The position numbers were made by a program, and so were the translations under genes. This document shows positions 17,308 to 27,277 of a stretch of DNA of 64,000 nt, piece by piece. The DNA is taken from NCBI GenBank assembly GCA_030153045.1, contig JASLID010000002.1, positions 1 through 64,000 of the forward strand, in the 5' to 3' direction. The notes below the pieces were generated by a model that saw only the letters and a program-made list of their open reading frames with translations, was not told where the DNA came from and ran no database searches. The stretch is from Flavobacterium sp. (GTDB taxonomy: Bacteria > Bacteroidota > Bacteroidia > Flavobacteriales > Flavobacteriaceae). Every line of letters begins with the position of its first letter. The first letter of the stretch is position 1.

Positions 17308-20069
17308 ATTACTTTCTCTTCAAAAGGAATTTCGGCGTTTAAAATCTCATTGATTAATGCAATTATTTCGGTTTTAAAGTCTTCTAAAATCTCAGGAGTT
17401 ATATCAGTTATTACCTCTTTTCCTTCTTTGATTCCAAAAGGCAAAAAGCCTCCTTTCATATTTTTGAAGGAAATGATACCGGCTTCCATTTCTGTTCCGT
17501 TAGATTGCTCTTCATACATAAATGCGTAGCAGAGCAACTGAATTATTTTATCATTTTTAATATCAAGTGTCAATCCGCTCCAGTCTTTCAACTGAACACT
17601 ATTTTTATCAACCTTACCTGTTTTGTAATCAATAATTCTAATCTTATTGTTTCTAATTTCAATTCGGTCAACATTACCAGCGATTTTTACTGGAAAAGGT
17701 AAACGGGAATCTTCTAAAATTCTTTCTAAAGGTATTTCTAAAGCCAATACTTTAACTGCATCGCCATTTTCAATGAGTTTTTTTTCTTCATTCAAAAAAT
17801 TGTAAACATTGCGTTTGGCTACTTCAAATGCCAATAAGTTTTTACCTTTTTTAACTTCACCTTCTTTATAGATTAATCGGAATTGTTTGTACACTTCTTC
17901 ATCAGCAGCAGACAACATTTGATTTAGAATCGCATCAGAAAGAAACTGATTTAAAAAGGGTTTGTATAATTCTTCTAATGTCTCGTGAATGATGGTTCCT
18001 AAAGTGTTTAAGGCAATATTCTCCTCTACTTCATCGACCTCTTTTATAGACAACACTCTTTGAAAATAAAACTGCATCGGATTTCGCACATAAGTGGTTA
18101 ATGCTGATGGTGAAAACCCTTTTACTGTGGCTATTTCTTTTAATCGGTCGACTACCAAATTCGATTTTGCGACACTCATACTTTGTGAAGCAATGTTTGG
18201 CACATTCGGTTGAATGATTCGATGTGAAATGACATGGTTGGGTTGTTTTTCTACTTCAAGTTGGGTAATAAATCGGCTTTTTTCACCACCGTCTAATCCT
18301 TCGCTTTCGGTATTGTAGAGTAAGTAAATATTTTTAGCTCTGAGTAATAAATGGTAAAAATGATAGGTATAAATGGCGTCTTTTTCTTTAAAAGTAGGCA
18401 ATTCCAATTCGCGTTTTACATCGTATGGAATAAATGAATTGACCGATTTACCCGTAGGGAATTTACCTTCGTTCATTGAGGTAATAATGACCGTTTCAAA
18501 ATCGAGTACACGGCTTTCTAAAACACCCATAATTTGCAAACCCGACAAAGGCTCGCCTTCAAAAGAAACTTCGGCTACTTCAATGGCTTGCTTGTAAATA
18601 CTATACAAAACATCAACCGAATCAATATAATCATTCTTAGAACAATAAGAAATAAGCTTATTAATGGCTTTAAAGACAGAATACAAAAAGGCTTTTACAA
18701 TTTTATCTTCTTCAACATTATTGTCCAAATTTTGTTTGACAATCAACAATATCGAAGTTATATTTTCAAGAATTTCAATTGGTTTTAAATTCCATTTTTG
18801 GAATAATAAATCGAAAAGATTATTCTGATTTTCATGCAATGAAATTACTTTTTGATGCGTGATAAAGGTGTAGTTATTCCTTTTAACAGTTTCTACAAGT
18901 TGAGTTGCCGAAACATAACTTTCGATAATTGGGTTTGAGAGTACATCTAAAACATCTTTATAATAAAACACATAGCTTTCTTGACTTCTCTTTAAAGCAT
19001 TATTATGCATCTTAAAAAGTTTGGCTATTAATATTTGTATCGGATTATTTTTACTTGAATACCCCATCGTGATATTCAAACTCCCGACATTTTCTGGTAG
19101 TGAATGCAATATGGGAATCAGCAAGTTTTCATCACCTAAAACCAATGCAACTTTGTCTAATGCTGTTGTTTGCGAAGTTTTAATAATGTCATCAATAATA
19201 TTAGAGGCTATTTTAGCTTGTCCAATAGATTTTGAAGTACCTATTATTTGAATGTTTTTTTCTGTTGAAAATTCATTTACAATCCACTCAAACGGGTTGG
19301 TTTTATAATGCTGCCATTTATCTTTAAATCTTCTTACAAACAAACCGGTATCGTGTGATGCATCATTAATAAAGACACTATCTATATCCCAGCGTATTTC
19401 AGCTTTATCAATTGATAATAAGTATTGAATTATTTTTTCTTCTGCCTTATTTAAGGCATTAAAACCAGCGAATATAATCTTTTGACTTTCAATATTGGCA
19501 GCGTAAAATTCTAAATTATTTACAGCTTCTCTATAAATTAGCCCTTGATAACCCATCTTTTTTACTTTAAGATGATTGTAAAAAGAATCGTAATAATGAG
19601 GTAATAATTTCCAAAATTCAAGCTGCTTGTCTATCAACGGTGTTGTTTCTGATGCTGATAAGTCCCAACGCTTTAACGCTTCAATATCTTTTAGGTAAGA
19701 GAATACATGATTTGGACTGAGTAAATACCTGTCTATCTCATTAAAGTCTTGCAATAATGTAACTGCCCAATTGGCAAATTTTTCAAAGCTTACTTGCTTC
19801 TCTGAAGGCGTAATACTTAAATAAACTTCGTAAAATTCAAATAACAATTCAACCGAGTCAATATTACGAATTCCTGATAATTCTTGAACAAACTCTTCTA
19901 TGCTTATTATTTGGGGTGCAAAAAAATAATTGTCAAACTTATTTTTTAATGCTTCTAACAAAAATACTTTAGCTCTCTTATTCGGTAAAACAATTGTTAT
20001 CTTATCTAGATTAGCATTATCCTCAATCAAATAACTAACTAGTTTATCAAGAAAAGTTCCATTTATCAT
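17304..20069 (-). CDS. addB: AddB-like PD-(D/E)XK exonuclease/inactivated helicase
   Basis: Protein of 921 residues. The N-terminal half is an inactivated UvrD-like helicase fold (VLPNKRAKVFLLEAL near residue 29, GLQIMGVLESRVLDF, TSMNEGKFP). The C-terminus is a RecB-type nuclease with RIIDYKTGKV as the D..DYKxG core and KIIQLLCYAFMYEE as the Q-Y motif. It pairs with the AddA-like protein encoded at 22857-26015 to process double-strand breaks for RecA. The usual AddB iron-sulfur cysteine upstream of the nuclease is replaced: the segment reads LTTYVRNPMQFYFQ, with Asn where iron-sulfur AddB has Cys, and I see no matching downstream Cys triplet. Confidence 0.85.
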   Translation of the reverse strand: MINGTFLDKLVSYLIEDNANLDKITIVLPNKRAKVFLLEALKNKFDNYFFAPQIISIEEFVQELSGIRNIDSVELLFEFYEVYLSITPSEKQVSFEKFANWAVTLLQDFNEIDRYLLSPNHVFSYLKDIEALKRWDLSASETTPLIDKQLEFWKLLPHYYDSFYNHLKVKKMGYQGLIYREAVNNLEFYAANIESQKIIFAGFNALNKAEEKIIQYLLSIDKAEIRWDIDSVFINDASHDTGLFVRRFKDKWQHYKTNPFEWIVNEFSTEKNIQIIGTSKSIGQAKIASNIIDDIIKTSQTTALDKVALVLGDENLLIPILHSLPENVGSLNITMGYSSKNNPIQILIAKLFKMHNNALKRSQESYVFYYKDVLDVLSNPIIESYVSATQLVETVKRNNYTFITHQKVISLHENQNNLFDLLFQKWNLKPIEILENITSILLIVKQNLDNNVEEDKIVKAFLYSVFKAINKLISYCSKNDYIDSVDVLYSIYKQAIEVAEVSFEGEPLSGLQIMGVLESRVLDFETVIITSMNEGKFPTGKSVNSFIPYDVKRELELPTFKEKDAIYTYHFYHLLLRAKNIYLLYNTESEGLDGGEKSRFITQLEVEKQPNHVISHRIIQPNVPNIASQSMSVAKSNLVVDRLKEIATVKGFSPSALTTYVRNPMQFYFQRVLSIKEVDEVEENIALNTLGTIIHETLEELYKPFLNQFLSDAILNQMLSAADEEVYKQFRLIYKEGEVKKGKNLLAFEVAKRNVYNFLNEEKKLIENGDAVKVLALEIPLERILEDSRLPFPVKIAGNVDRIEIRNNKIRIIDYKTGKVDKNSVQLKDWSGLTLDIKNDKIIQLLCYAFMYEEQSNGTEMEAGIISFKNMKGGFLPFGIKEGKEVITDITPEILEDFKTEIIALINEILNAEIPFEEKVI

Positions 20070-20078
20070 TTTATAAAA

Positions 20079-20111
20079 ATAAAAAAACGCCCCGATAAAT
20101 CGGGGCGTTTT
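20079..20111 (-). terminator. Intrinsic terminator after ompA-like gene
   Basis: Perfect stem AAAACGCCCCGAT / ATCGGGGCGTTTT with a 2-nt spacer on the plus strand, followed on the minus strand by a T-run. It separates the OmpA-like gene from the AddB-like gene. Confidence 0.88.
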
Positions 20112-20133
20112 AAAGAATTTATTTTAAAGGAAA

Positions 20134-21537
20134 TTATTTAGATAATTTCACTTCTACTCTTCTATTTTGAGCTTTACCAGCTTTAGTTTTGTTAGAAGCT
20201 ATTGGCATAGTTTCTCCGAAACCAGCTGAAGTTAATCTAGCAGCATCAACACCGTTTTCAATTAAATAATTTTTAACAGCAGCAGCTCTATTTTCAGATA
20301 AAGTCAAGTTAGCAGCATCTTTACCATCAGAGTCAGTATGACCTTCGATAGAGAAGTTTGAAGCTGGGTACTCTTTTAATATAGCAACCATAGCTTGTAA
20401 TACTGGGTAAGTTCTTTGTTGGAAAGTAGCTTTGTTAGTATCGAATAAGATAGTTTTAGCGTAGTCGTTTAATTTTTTCATAACGTCTTCGCTTACTTCT
20501 GGACAACCATTGTTAGCAACAGTACCTTTAACATCTGGACATTTGTCGTCTTTATCTAAAACGCTATCTCCGTCAGTATCTGGCCATGGACAACCTGCGT
20601 TATCTCTTGGACCTGCTACAGTAGGACATTTGTCTTTGTTATCAGCAACACCGTCACCGTCAGCATCTGGACATCCTTGTAAGTTAGCTAAACCTGCAGT
20701 TTCAGGACAAGCATCATCTTTATCAGCAATACCATCACCGTCAGTATCAGGACAACCGTTTAATTCTTTTGGACCAGCAACTTCTGGACAAGAATCTTCT
20801 TTATCTTGGATTCCGTCTCCATCAGTATCAGGACAACCTTGGAATTCTTTTAAACCTTTAACATCTGGACAAGCATCATCTTTATCGTAGATACCATCAC
20901 CATCTGTGTCTTTACCTCCAAATTGAAAAGTTAAACCAGCCATGTGTTGGAATACAGAAGGAACATCATAATCAACTCTATCTGTAAATGCTTTTTTGTA
21001 AGTAGAGCTTACAGATAAACCTACTTGCTCAGTAAACCAGAAAGTCAAAGCCCCACCTGCATTAGCTGTTCCAGCAGATTTTTGACCTAAGAAAGTATAA
21101 CCTCCACCAATATGAACTGAAGGGTCAAACCATTTAGTTCCGAATAAACTTTTTAAACTGTAGTTGATTCTACCATCAGCAGCATAATACATTAAATCAG
21201 TATCAATTACTACTGTTGAATTAGGTGATGGACCAACCCATTCTACCCATTTAGTAACCTTGTTCACAGAACCTGTAATTCCTACAGAAAAATTACCACC
21301 AACATTTTTAGCTACTGTCAAATAAGAAACAGAAGGAATAATGTTCCAATGATCTTCAAGGTTAAAGAACTCTGAAAAGTGATCTTTTAAATTAAAATCT
21401 CTGTTACCCGCGCTAGTTCTTGTATCTACTGCGTTGGCTCCGAAAGATATTGCCCATGGGTTATTGCTGTCTTGTGCAGTAGCACTTAACCCAGCAATCA
21501 TCAACATGGAAACAAAAAGTTTGTTAAGATGTTTCAT
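20134..21537 (-). CDS. OmpA family outer-membrane protein with five thrombospondin-type-3 repeats
   Basis: Protein of 467 residues: signal peptide 1-21 (ending SATAQ), a beta-barrel of about 185 residues ending in HMAGLTFQFGG, five calcium-binding TSP3 repeats (residues 210-346), and an OmpA peptidoglycan-binding domain (about 360-467). Each repeat has the form DTDGDGIxDKxDxCP...GCP. The OmpA domain has FSIEGHTDSDGKDAANLTLSENRA-type signatures (IEGHTDSDG, LSENRAAAV, AQNRRVEV). It probably links outer membrane and peptidoglycan and is likely one of the most abundant outer-membrane proteins of the cell. It has a strong promoter at 21573-21602 and its own terminator. Confidence 0.94.
   Translation of the reverse strand: MKHLNKLFVSMLMIAGLSATAQDSNNPWAISFGANAVDTRTSAGNRDFNLKDHFSEFFNLEDHWNIIPSVSYLTVAKNVGGNFSVGITGSVNKVTKWVEWVGPSPNSTVVIDTDLMYYAADGRINYSLKSLFGTKWFDPSVHIGGGYTFLGQKSAGTANAGGALTFWFTEQVGLSVSSTYKKAFTDRVDYDVPSVFQHMAGLTFQFGGKDTDGDGIYDKDDACPDVKGLKEFQGCPDTDGDGIQDKEDSCPEVAGPKELNGCPDTDGDGIADKDDACPETAGLANLQGCPDADGDGVADNKDKCPTVAGPRDNAGCPWPDTDGDSVLDKDDKCPDVKGTVANNGCPEVSEDVMKKLNDYAKTILFDTNKATFQQRTYPVLQAMVAILKEYPASNFSIEGHTDSDGKDAANLTLSENRAAAVKNYLIENGVDAARLTSAGFGETMPIASNKTKAGKAQNRRVEVKLSK
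20500..20910 (-). repeat. Tandem coding repeats for TSP3 calcium-binding units
   Basis: Five units of roughly 81 bp in the OmpA-like gene encode DxDGDGxxDxxDxCP with spacers ending in GCP. The units are clearly related at DNA level, so copy number could vary between strains by slippage. Confidence 0.8.
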
Positions 21538-21572
21538 ACTTAATTTTATTTGATTACAATACGTTATTACGA

Positions 21573-21602
21573 CAAAAGTAAGTGATAAGATATTAATTAC
21601 AA
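21573..21602 (-). promoter_or_regulatory. Promoter of the OmpA-like gene
   Basis: Minus-strand TACTTTTG (21573-21580) preceded at 19 bp by TTG (21600-21602), a perfect match to the Bacteroidetes sigma-A consensus; transcription start near 21567, about 30 nt before the ATG. Confidence 0.72.
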
Positions 21603-21641
21603 AATGAATTGTTAAAAAAATCGATAATATTTTAAAAAAAA

Positions 21642-22841
21642 TTACTTTTTTATGATATTTAGATTGATTCCAACTTCCGTAAATGCTTGAATTGCATTGT
21701 CCAAGTGTTCTTTAGTGTGCGCTGCCGAAAGCTGTACCCTAATCCTAGCTTTGTCTTTGGGCACTACCGGAAAGAAAAAACCTATTACGTAAATCCCTTT
21801 TTCAAGTAGTTGTTCAGCCATAATTTGGGATAATTTTGCATCATATAGCATTACTGGCACAATTGCCGAGTCACCATCTATAAAATCTAAGCCCGCTTTC
21901 CTTAAACCTTCTTTAAAATAATTGGTATTCCATTCTAACTGATCTCGCAATGAAGTATCCTTTTCAAGCAATTCAAAAACCTTTAATGAAGCTCCAACAA
22001 TTGACGGCGCCAAGGAATTTGAAAACAAATACGGTCTTGAGCGCTGACGTAAAATTTCGATGATTTCTTTTTTAGCCGTAGTATAACCTCCCATTGCACC
22101 ACCCAATGCTTTGCCAAGTGTTCCTGTAATAATATCCACACGACCCATAACTCCTTTAGCTTCTAGCGTGCCTTTTCCTGTAGCACCAATAAATCCAGCA
22201 GCATGACATTCGTCGACCATAACCATAGCATCATACTTATCTGCTAAATCACAAATTTTATCTAATGGCGCTACTAATCCGTCCATAGAAAAAACGCCAT
22301 CAGTCACAATTAACTTGAATCGTCTTCCTTCCGCATTGGCTTTGATTAATTGTTGCTCCAATTCTTCCATGTTGGAATTTTCATAACGATAACGTGCTGC
22401 TTTACACAAGCGAACCCCGTCAATAATGGAAGCATGATTCAAACTATCGGAGATAATACAATCATCTTCTCCTAATAAAGGTTCGAAAACACCACCATTA
22501 GCATCGAAAGCTGCAGCATATAAAATAGTATCTTCAGTTCCGTAAAAGTTGGCGATTTTTTGCTCTAAATTTTTATGAATATCTTGTGTTCCACAAATGA
22601 AACGTACTGATGACATTCCGAAACCGTGTGTGTCTAACGCATCTTTAGCCGCTTGAACTACTTCAGGGTGCGATGACAATCCTAAATAATTGTTGGCACA
22701 AAAATTCAAAACCGTTTCGCCTGTAGAAATAGTAATTTCTGCTCCTTGAGGCGATGTAATAATTCTTTCTTTTTTATACAATCCGTTTTCTTGAATTGTA
22801 TTTAATTCGCTTTGTAAGTGTTGTTTAATTTTTCCGTACAT
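21642..22841 (-). CDS. kbl: Glycine C-acetyltransferase (2-amino-3-ketobutyrate CoA ligase)
   Basis: Protein of 399 residues of the alpha-oxoamine synthase family. It cleaves 2-amino-3-ketobutyrate with CoA to glycine and acetyl-CoA, the second step of threonine catabolism after threonine dehydrogenase (tdh not in this window). The PLP lysine is K244 in GTLGKALGG, and the PLP-binding segments SDSLNHASIIDG and MVMVDECHAAGFIG are intact. LNFCANNYLGLSSHPEV at the N-terminus favours Kbl over BioF or serine palmitoyltransferase. It is downstream of the AddA-like gene by 15 bp, so it may be co-transcribed. Confidence 0.93.
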   Translation of the reverse strand: MYGKIKQHLQSELNTIQENGLYKKERIITSPQGAEITISTGETVLNFCANNYLGLSSHPEVVQAAKDALDTHGFGMSSVRFICGTQDIHKNLEQKIANFYGTEDTILYAAAFDANGGVFEPLLGEDDCIISDSLNHASIIDGVRLCKAARYRYENSNMEELEQQLIKANAEGRRFKLIVTDGVFSMDGLVAPLDKICDLADKYDAMVMVDECHAAGFIGATGKGTLEAKGVMGRVDIITGTLGKALGGAMGGYTTAKKEIIEILRQRSRPYLFSNSLAPSIVGASLKVFELLEKDTSLRDQLEWNTNYFKEGLRKAGLDFIDGDSAIVPVMLYDAKLSQIMAEQLLEKGIYVIGFFFPVVPKDKARIRVQLSAAHTKEHLDNAIQAFTEVGINLNIIKK

Positions 22842-22856
22842 GTTTTTAGTATTTTG

Positions 22857-25800
22857 CTACAAATTTACTATTTCTAATTTCTCTCCTATATACACAAGTG
22901 CTTTTTTCTGCACATTATACCCTATCTCTTTCAAAGCACTCTCGTATTCTGAAAGTTGTTTTACATACTTCTCTTGATGATTTCCTGTTTTATAATCTAA
23001 AAGAAAAGCATTATCTCCGTTAACAACCACTCGGTCTGGAACAATAGTTTTCACCCCCTTTTTTATAATACTTCTTTCATTAAAAACCTGATTGTTCTCA
23101 GCAAAAAACTCTTTTAAATTTTCATTGAAAACGATTTCTTGCAACACTGAAAGAACATCTTTTTTCTGATTTTCGGAAATCAATCCGGTTTCTAATGCTT
23201 TTGTTATCGCTAAATCGATATCTTCTTTCACTTTGACGAACGATAAAACTTCATGCATCACATTACCAAATTCTATTGCTTTTTGTTGATGCGTGCCCCA
23301 CATTAACGATTCGCGTTTGGCAATTTTTATAGCCCCTGGCTCTATAACCGATGTTAACGCCTGAATTTCTTCTGTATTTCTTGACGACTTTCTTTCTGTG
23401 GAAACTTTTAAGGCATTACCAAAATCATAACTCAGTTTATTTTGATCATATTCATACTCGTTTTCTAAAAATTCAATAAAAAAAGAAGCCACATTATTAG
23501 GCAAATCACCTTGTTTATTTCGTTCTTTAACACTTGAAATAATGTACAACTGCTCTTCAGCTCTGGTTAACGCCACATATAAAACATTGATATTATCTAA
23601 TAAATCTTCTTGTGATTTTTGACTGTACACTTTGGCTGCATTTTCACCGTAATCAGAAACCTTACTTGATTTGTCAATCAAAAATTTACTGAAATCAATC
23701 TCGTCATTGGGCGCATCAAGCCACATTTTTTCTCTTTTATTCACGCTGAAGTTTTCTTCGGCAAATGGAAAAATGACAACTGGAAATTCCAATCCTTTTG
23801 ACTTATGAATGGTCATAATCCGAATCGCATTAGACCCTTCAGCCGAAGGAACACTTAATTTAAGACCGCTTTTATTCCAATAATCTAGAAAATCAGCAAT
23901 ACTCATTTGGTATTTTATATCGCGTTCTAAAACAATATCTAAAAAGAACTGAACGTAGGCATTGTTTTTATTCACTGTGATTCCTTTTAAAACCAAGGTT
24001 TCAACCACTTCGTAAAGCGATTTTCTTTTAATATTTTTGAAATTGATTTGGATTCCAAAATCAGACAACCATTTTTCTAATTCATTTTCAGAAGTAAACT
24101 GAATTCCTTCACTAATAAAATCATGGGTCTGAACCGCGTTTTGATTATTTTTTGAGATGTAATACAATGCATGCGCTAACGATTCCTTGTCTTTTTTATC
24201 ATTCAAATACCGAAGCATACTTAATATAAATTGAACTTCAGAAGAGGAATTAAGCAACAAGCTTTCGGAAGAAATAACAGGAATTTCATTTTGAGTCAAG
24301 TAATTTGCCAACAAAACACCATGTTTATTACTTCTGGTAAGTATTACAATTTCACTTAGTAAAAATCCTTTTTCTTGAACCTCAACTATGGTTTGTAATG
24401 TTTTCTTTAAATACAAATCACTTGATGTTTCCTCTTCTTCTTCAGACATTTCAATTTTTGGTAAAAAAGAAATATTTACAAACCCTCCTTTTTTAGTATT
24501 TGATTCCTGATGGCTTTTATTTTGGTATAAATCCTTATAATTTTCATCATCAAATTTTTGGGACAAATACTTAAAAAAACTGTTGTTGAATTGTATTACT
24601 TCTTCATAACTTCGGTAATTGGTCTCGAGATCAAAAACTTTTTTATCCTTGTTACTAAACGGATTTTTATCTTTTGACAAATCAATAAACTGTTCAGCTT
24701 TTCCGCCACGCCAACGGTAAATAGATTGCTTTGGATCACCTACAACCAGTAAAGACCCTTGTTCACCTAGCAGATTTTCGCTCGAAAGTGCATTGTCTAT
24801 TAAAGGAATTAAGTTTTGCCATTGCATTTCGGAAGTATCCTGAAACTCATCAATAAAAAAGTGCCTGTATCGCTCTCCTAAACGCTCGTAGATAAAAGGC
24901 GCTGGCTGATCTTGAATTTGCTCATTAATCAGCTTGTTAAATTCGGAAATAGACAAAATATTTTGTTCTTCCTGAATTTCCTGCAACTTATTACTCACTG
25001 TATTTAATAACGAAAGTGGGGTGATATTTTTTAGAAAAGCGCTATAAAAAGAATGGTTTTCGGCAATTTCATTTATCCTCTTTAGATTTTCTAATAATTC
25101 ATCTGAAATCTCATCAATCCCGTCTTTTTGATTTTGAGGTGTTTTGGCTGAATAGCGTTTTGCTTCGGCCTCATCAAGATATTTATAATGCCCAACGTGC
25201 TTTATAATGTCTCCCGAAACCAATTTTAAAAAATGTTTAGGGACATAGCTGGAATAAAAAGAATTGTGTTCGATACCATTATTATCAATTAAAGCAATGG
25301 ATTTCTGGGCTAAACTCATACTTTGCTGTTGCAAATCGGCGCACAATTTGTCTATTTTCTTCTTTAATTCAATAAACTCGGGAATGGTTTTGTTTTTTAA
25401 CGACAGTACTTCTTCTCGGTAATTTTCATTCAAAATTAATTTTCCTGTGGCAAAAATATCACTAGAAACATCCCATGACTTATCATCATCGGTTTTTTCC
25501 ATGGTAAAATCAATCAGCAACTTGGTCAACACAGCATCTTCTCCGGCTTGAGCCACAATAGCATCGACCGCTTCTTGCAATAAATTTTCAGTATCTAATG
25601 AAACATCAAAAGTAATAGGCAAGCCCAAATCTAACGCAAAGGAACGAATGACCTTGTGAGTAAATTTATCGATGGTAGAAATATCGAAAGCTGCATAATT
25701 ATGAATGATGTTTTTTATGATTGATTTCGATTTTTCGACAATTTGAATCAAAGTCAATCCCGTATCTTTTGAAAGATCTTGCATGAAAGCAACTGACTTT

Positions 25801-26015
25801 TCGGAAGGTTCTTCTTTGGTAAAATCGAATAAACTATCTACAATTCGGCTTTTCATTTCGTGAACGGCCTTGTTGGTAAACGTAATGGCTAGAATATTCC
25901 TGTATGCATCATTTTTTGGAGACGTTAAAATGATTTTAAGGTATTCCTTTACCAAAGTATAGGTTTTACCAGATCCCGCCGAAGCATTATACACAGAAAA
26001 AGCAGCTGTTTTCAA
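22857..26015 (-). CDS. addA: AddA-like UvrD-family helicase/nuclease
   Basis: Protein of 1052 residues. Superfamily 1A helicase motifs are Walker A ASAGSGKTYTL (residues 10-20), motif II HFFIDEFQDTSEMQW, motif III GDPKQSIYRWRGG, motif IV region LETNYRS, and RIMTIHKSKGLEFPVV (motif V). The C-terminal nuclease has FGNVMHEVLS and LLDYKTGNHQEKYVKQLSEY-type RecB motifs (DYKTG, QLSEY). With AddB it should form the double-strand-break resection enzyme. Unlike most genomes, addA and addB are not adjacent here: kbl and the OmpA-like gene lie between. The GNAT gene is just upstream. Confidence 0.92.
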   Translation of the reverse strand: MKTAAFSVYNASAGSGKTYTLVKEYLKIILTSPKNDAYRNILAITFTNKAVHEMKSRIVDSLFDFTKEEPSEKSVAFMQDLSKDTGLTLIQIVEKSKSIIKNIIHNYAAFDISTIDKFTHKVIRSFALDLGLPITFDVSLDTENLLQEAVDAIVAQAGEDAVLTKLLIDFTMEKTDDDKSWDVSSDIFATGKLILNENYREEVLSLKNKTIPEFIELKKKIDKLCADLQQQSMSLAQKSIALIDNNGIEHNSFYSSYVPKHFLKLVSGDIIKHVGHYKYLDEAEAKRYSAKTPQNQKDGIDEISDELLENLKRINEIAENHSFYSAFLKNITPLSLLNTVSNKLQEIQEEQNILSISEFNKLINEQIQDQPAPFIYERLGERYRHFFIDEFQDTSEMQWQNLIPLIDNALSSENLLGEQGSLLVVGDPKQSIYRWRGGKAEQFIDLSKDKNPFSNKDKKVFDLETNYRSYEEVIQFNNSFFKYLSQKFDDENYKDLYQNKSHQESNTKKGGFVNISFLPKIEMSEEEEETSSDLYLKKTLQTIVEVQEKGFLLSEIVILTRSNKHGVLLANYLTQNEIPVISSESLLLNSSSEVQFILSMLRYLNDKKDKESLAHALYYISKNNQNAVQTHDFISEGIQFTSENELEKWLSDFGIQINFKNIKRKSLYEVVETLVLKGITVNKNNAYVQFFLDIVLERDIKYQMSIADFLDYWNKSGLKLSVPSAEGSNAIRIMTIHKSKGLEFPVVIFPFAEENFSVNKREKMWLDAPNDEIDFSKFLIDKSSKVSDYGENAAKVYSQKSQEDLLDNINVLYVALTRAEEQLYIISSVKERNKQGDLPNNVASFFIEFLENEYEYDQNKLSYDFGNALKVSTERKSSRNTEEIQALTSVIEPGAIKIAKRESLMWGTHQQKAIEFGNVMHEVLSFVKVKEDIDLAITKALETGLISENQKKDVLSVLQEIVFNENLKEFFAENNQVFNERSIIKKGVKTIVPDRVVVNGDNAFLLDYKTGNHQEKYVKQLSEYESALKEIGYNVQKKALVYIGEKLEIVNL

Positions 26016-26020
26016 TAGAA

Positions 26021-26542
26021 TTAGTTTCTAGAAATTAGGTAAATAAAATTTAATTTTGAATCTTCTCCATAATACTCCACTTGCATTTCATCCACTTTTA
26101 AAGCGCCAATTCTTTCAATGGCTTTTTGTGAACGAATATTTTGAGCACCAATATGAAAATAAACTTTATCGAGATATTGAAATGCATAATCTAGCATGAG
26201 TTTTTTCATTGCTGTATTATATCCTCTACCCCAAAATTTTCTGGTTATAAAAGTATAACCTATTAAAACTGATTTGTCATTCTCATCGTAATCATAAAAC
26301 CTAGTACTACCTATAACTTCGTTTGTTATGGCATCACAAATTTTAAATGCCCCTTTTGAGATCATCGCGCCTTCAAAAAAATTCCGAAAAACTTCTCTTT
26401 TATACCTGTTTTTATTAGGATGTTGTTCCCAAATTAACGGATCTGAGGCTGCTTGAAAAAGCGATTCGAAATCATTTTCTTGCAATGGAATTAACTGTAC
26501 TAATTGGTTTTGTAAATGAGTAGGTTGAATATTGAATGACAT
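26021..26542 (-). CDS. GNAT family N-acetyltransferase (RimJ/RimL-like)
   Basis: Protein of 173 residues from the ATG at 26542 (MSFNIQPTHLQNQLVQL); a 17-codon longer frame exists but has no homologous content and would reach into the sod promoter region. Acetyl-CoA-binding signature KFWGRGYNTAMKKLML near residue 105, and C-terminal VYFHIGAQNIRSQKAIERIGA as in RimJ/RimL-type acetyltransferases. Substrate unknown. It ends 6 bp before the AddA-like gene starts, suggesting one transcript. Confidence 0.86.
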   Translation of the reverse strand: MSFNIQPTHLQNQLVQLIPLQENDFESLFQAASDPLIWEQHPNKNRYKREVFRNFFEGAMISKGAFKICDAITNEVIGSTRFYDYDENDKSVLIGYTFITRKFWGRGYNTAMKKLMLDYAFQYLDKVYFHIGAQNIRSQKAIERIGALKVDEMQVEYYGEDSKLNFIYLISRN

Positions 26543-26650
26543 GAAGTAAGTTTTAATTATTCCTGTATTTAAAAATACTATTTCCTTTTCCAAAGTTAAA
26601 TGATTAATTTTGAATTATATTTAATTACTAATCTTTAAAAAATAAATATT

Positions 26651-27256
26651 ATGGCATTTGAATTACCACAATTACCTTATGCATATGATGCATTAGAACC
26701 ACATATTGATGCAAGAACGATGGAAATTCACCATTCAAAGCATCATAACGCTTATACTACAAACTTAAACGCTGCTATTGCTGGAACAGATTTAGAAGGA
26801 AAATCAATTGAAGAGATTCTTAAAAATTTAGATTTAACTAAAGGAGCTGTACGTAATAACGGTGGAGGTTTTTACAACCATAATTTATTTTGGACTGTAA
26901 TGTCACCAAACGGTGGAGGATTGCCAACAGGGGAATTAGCTGATGCCATTACTGCTGCATTTGGAAGTTTTGAAGAGTTTAAAGCTGTTTTTTCTAAGGC
27001 TGGAGCAACACAATTTGGTTCAGGATGGGCATGGTTATGTGTAAAAGACGGTAAACTGGAAGTTTGCGGAACTCCTAATCAAGACAACACTTTAATGCCA
27101 GGCGTAGGTTGTGGCGGAACACCAATTTTAGGAATGGATGTTTGGGAACATGCCTACTACTTAAATTATCAAAATCGTCGTCCTGATTATATTGAAGCTT
27201 TCTTTAATGTTATTAACTGGGCTGAAGTTTCTAGAAGATACGCTGAAGCGAAATAA
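26651..27256 (+). CDS. sodA: Superoxide dismutase, Fe/Mn family
   Basis: Protein of 201 residues, full length. It dismutates superoxide in the cytosol. Metal ligands are His in HHSKHHNAY (near residue 27-31), His in GFYNHNLFW (near 76-81), and Asp/His in GMDVWEHAYYLNYQNRRPDY (near 163-167). The GGG after NHNLFW and MDVWEHAY favour the manganese or cambialistic group over strict Fe enzymes, but metal use cannot be fixed by sequence alone. Divergent from the GNAT gene; own terminator. Confidence 0.94.
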   Translation: MAFELPQLPYAYDALEPHIDARTMEIHHSKHHNAYTTNLNAAIAGTDLEGKSIEEILKNLDLTKGAVRNNGGGFYNHNLFWTVMSPNGGGLPTGELADAITAAFGSFEEFKAVFSKAGATQFGSGWAWLCVKDGKLEVCGTPNQDNTLMPGVGCGGTPILGMDVWEHAYYLNYQNRRPDYIEAFFNVINWAEVSRRYAEAK

Positions 27257-27277
27257 TCGATATAAAATAAAAAATAT

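Noticed and set aside
20510..20890. 126-codon plus-strand frame
   Set aside because: Lies antisense to the repeated TSP3 region of the OmpA gene; low-complexity Ser/Pro/Gly content is a reflection of the repeats.
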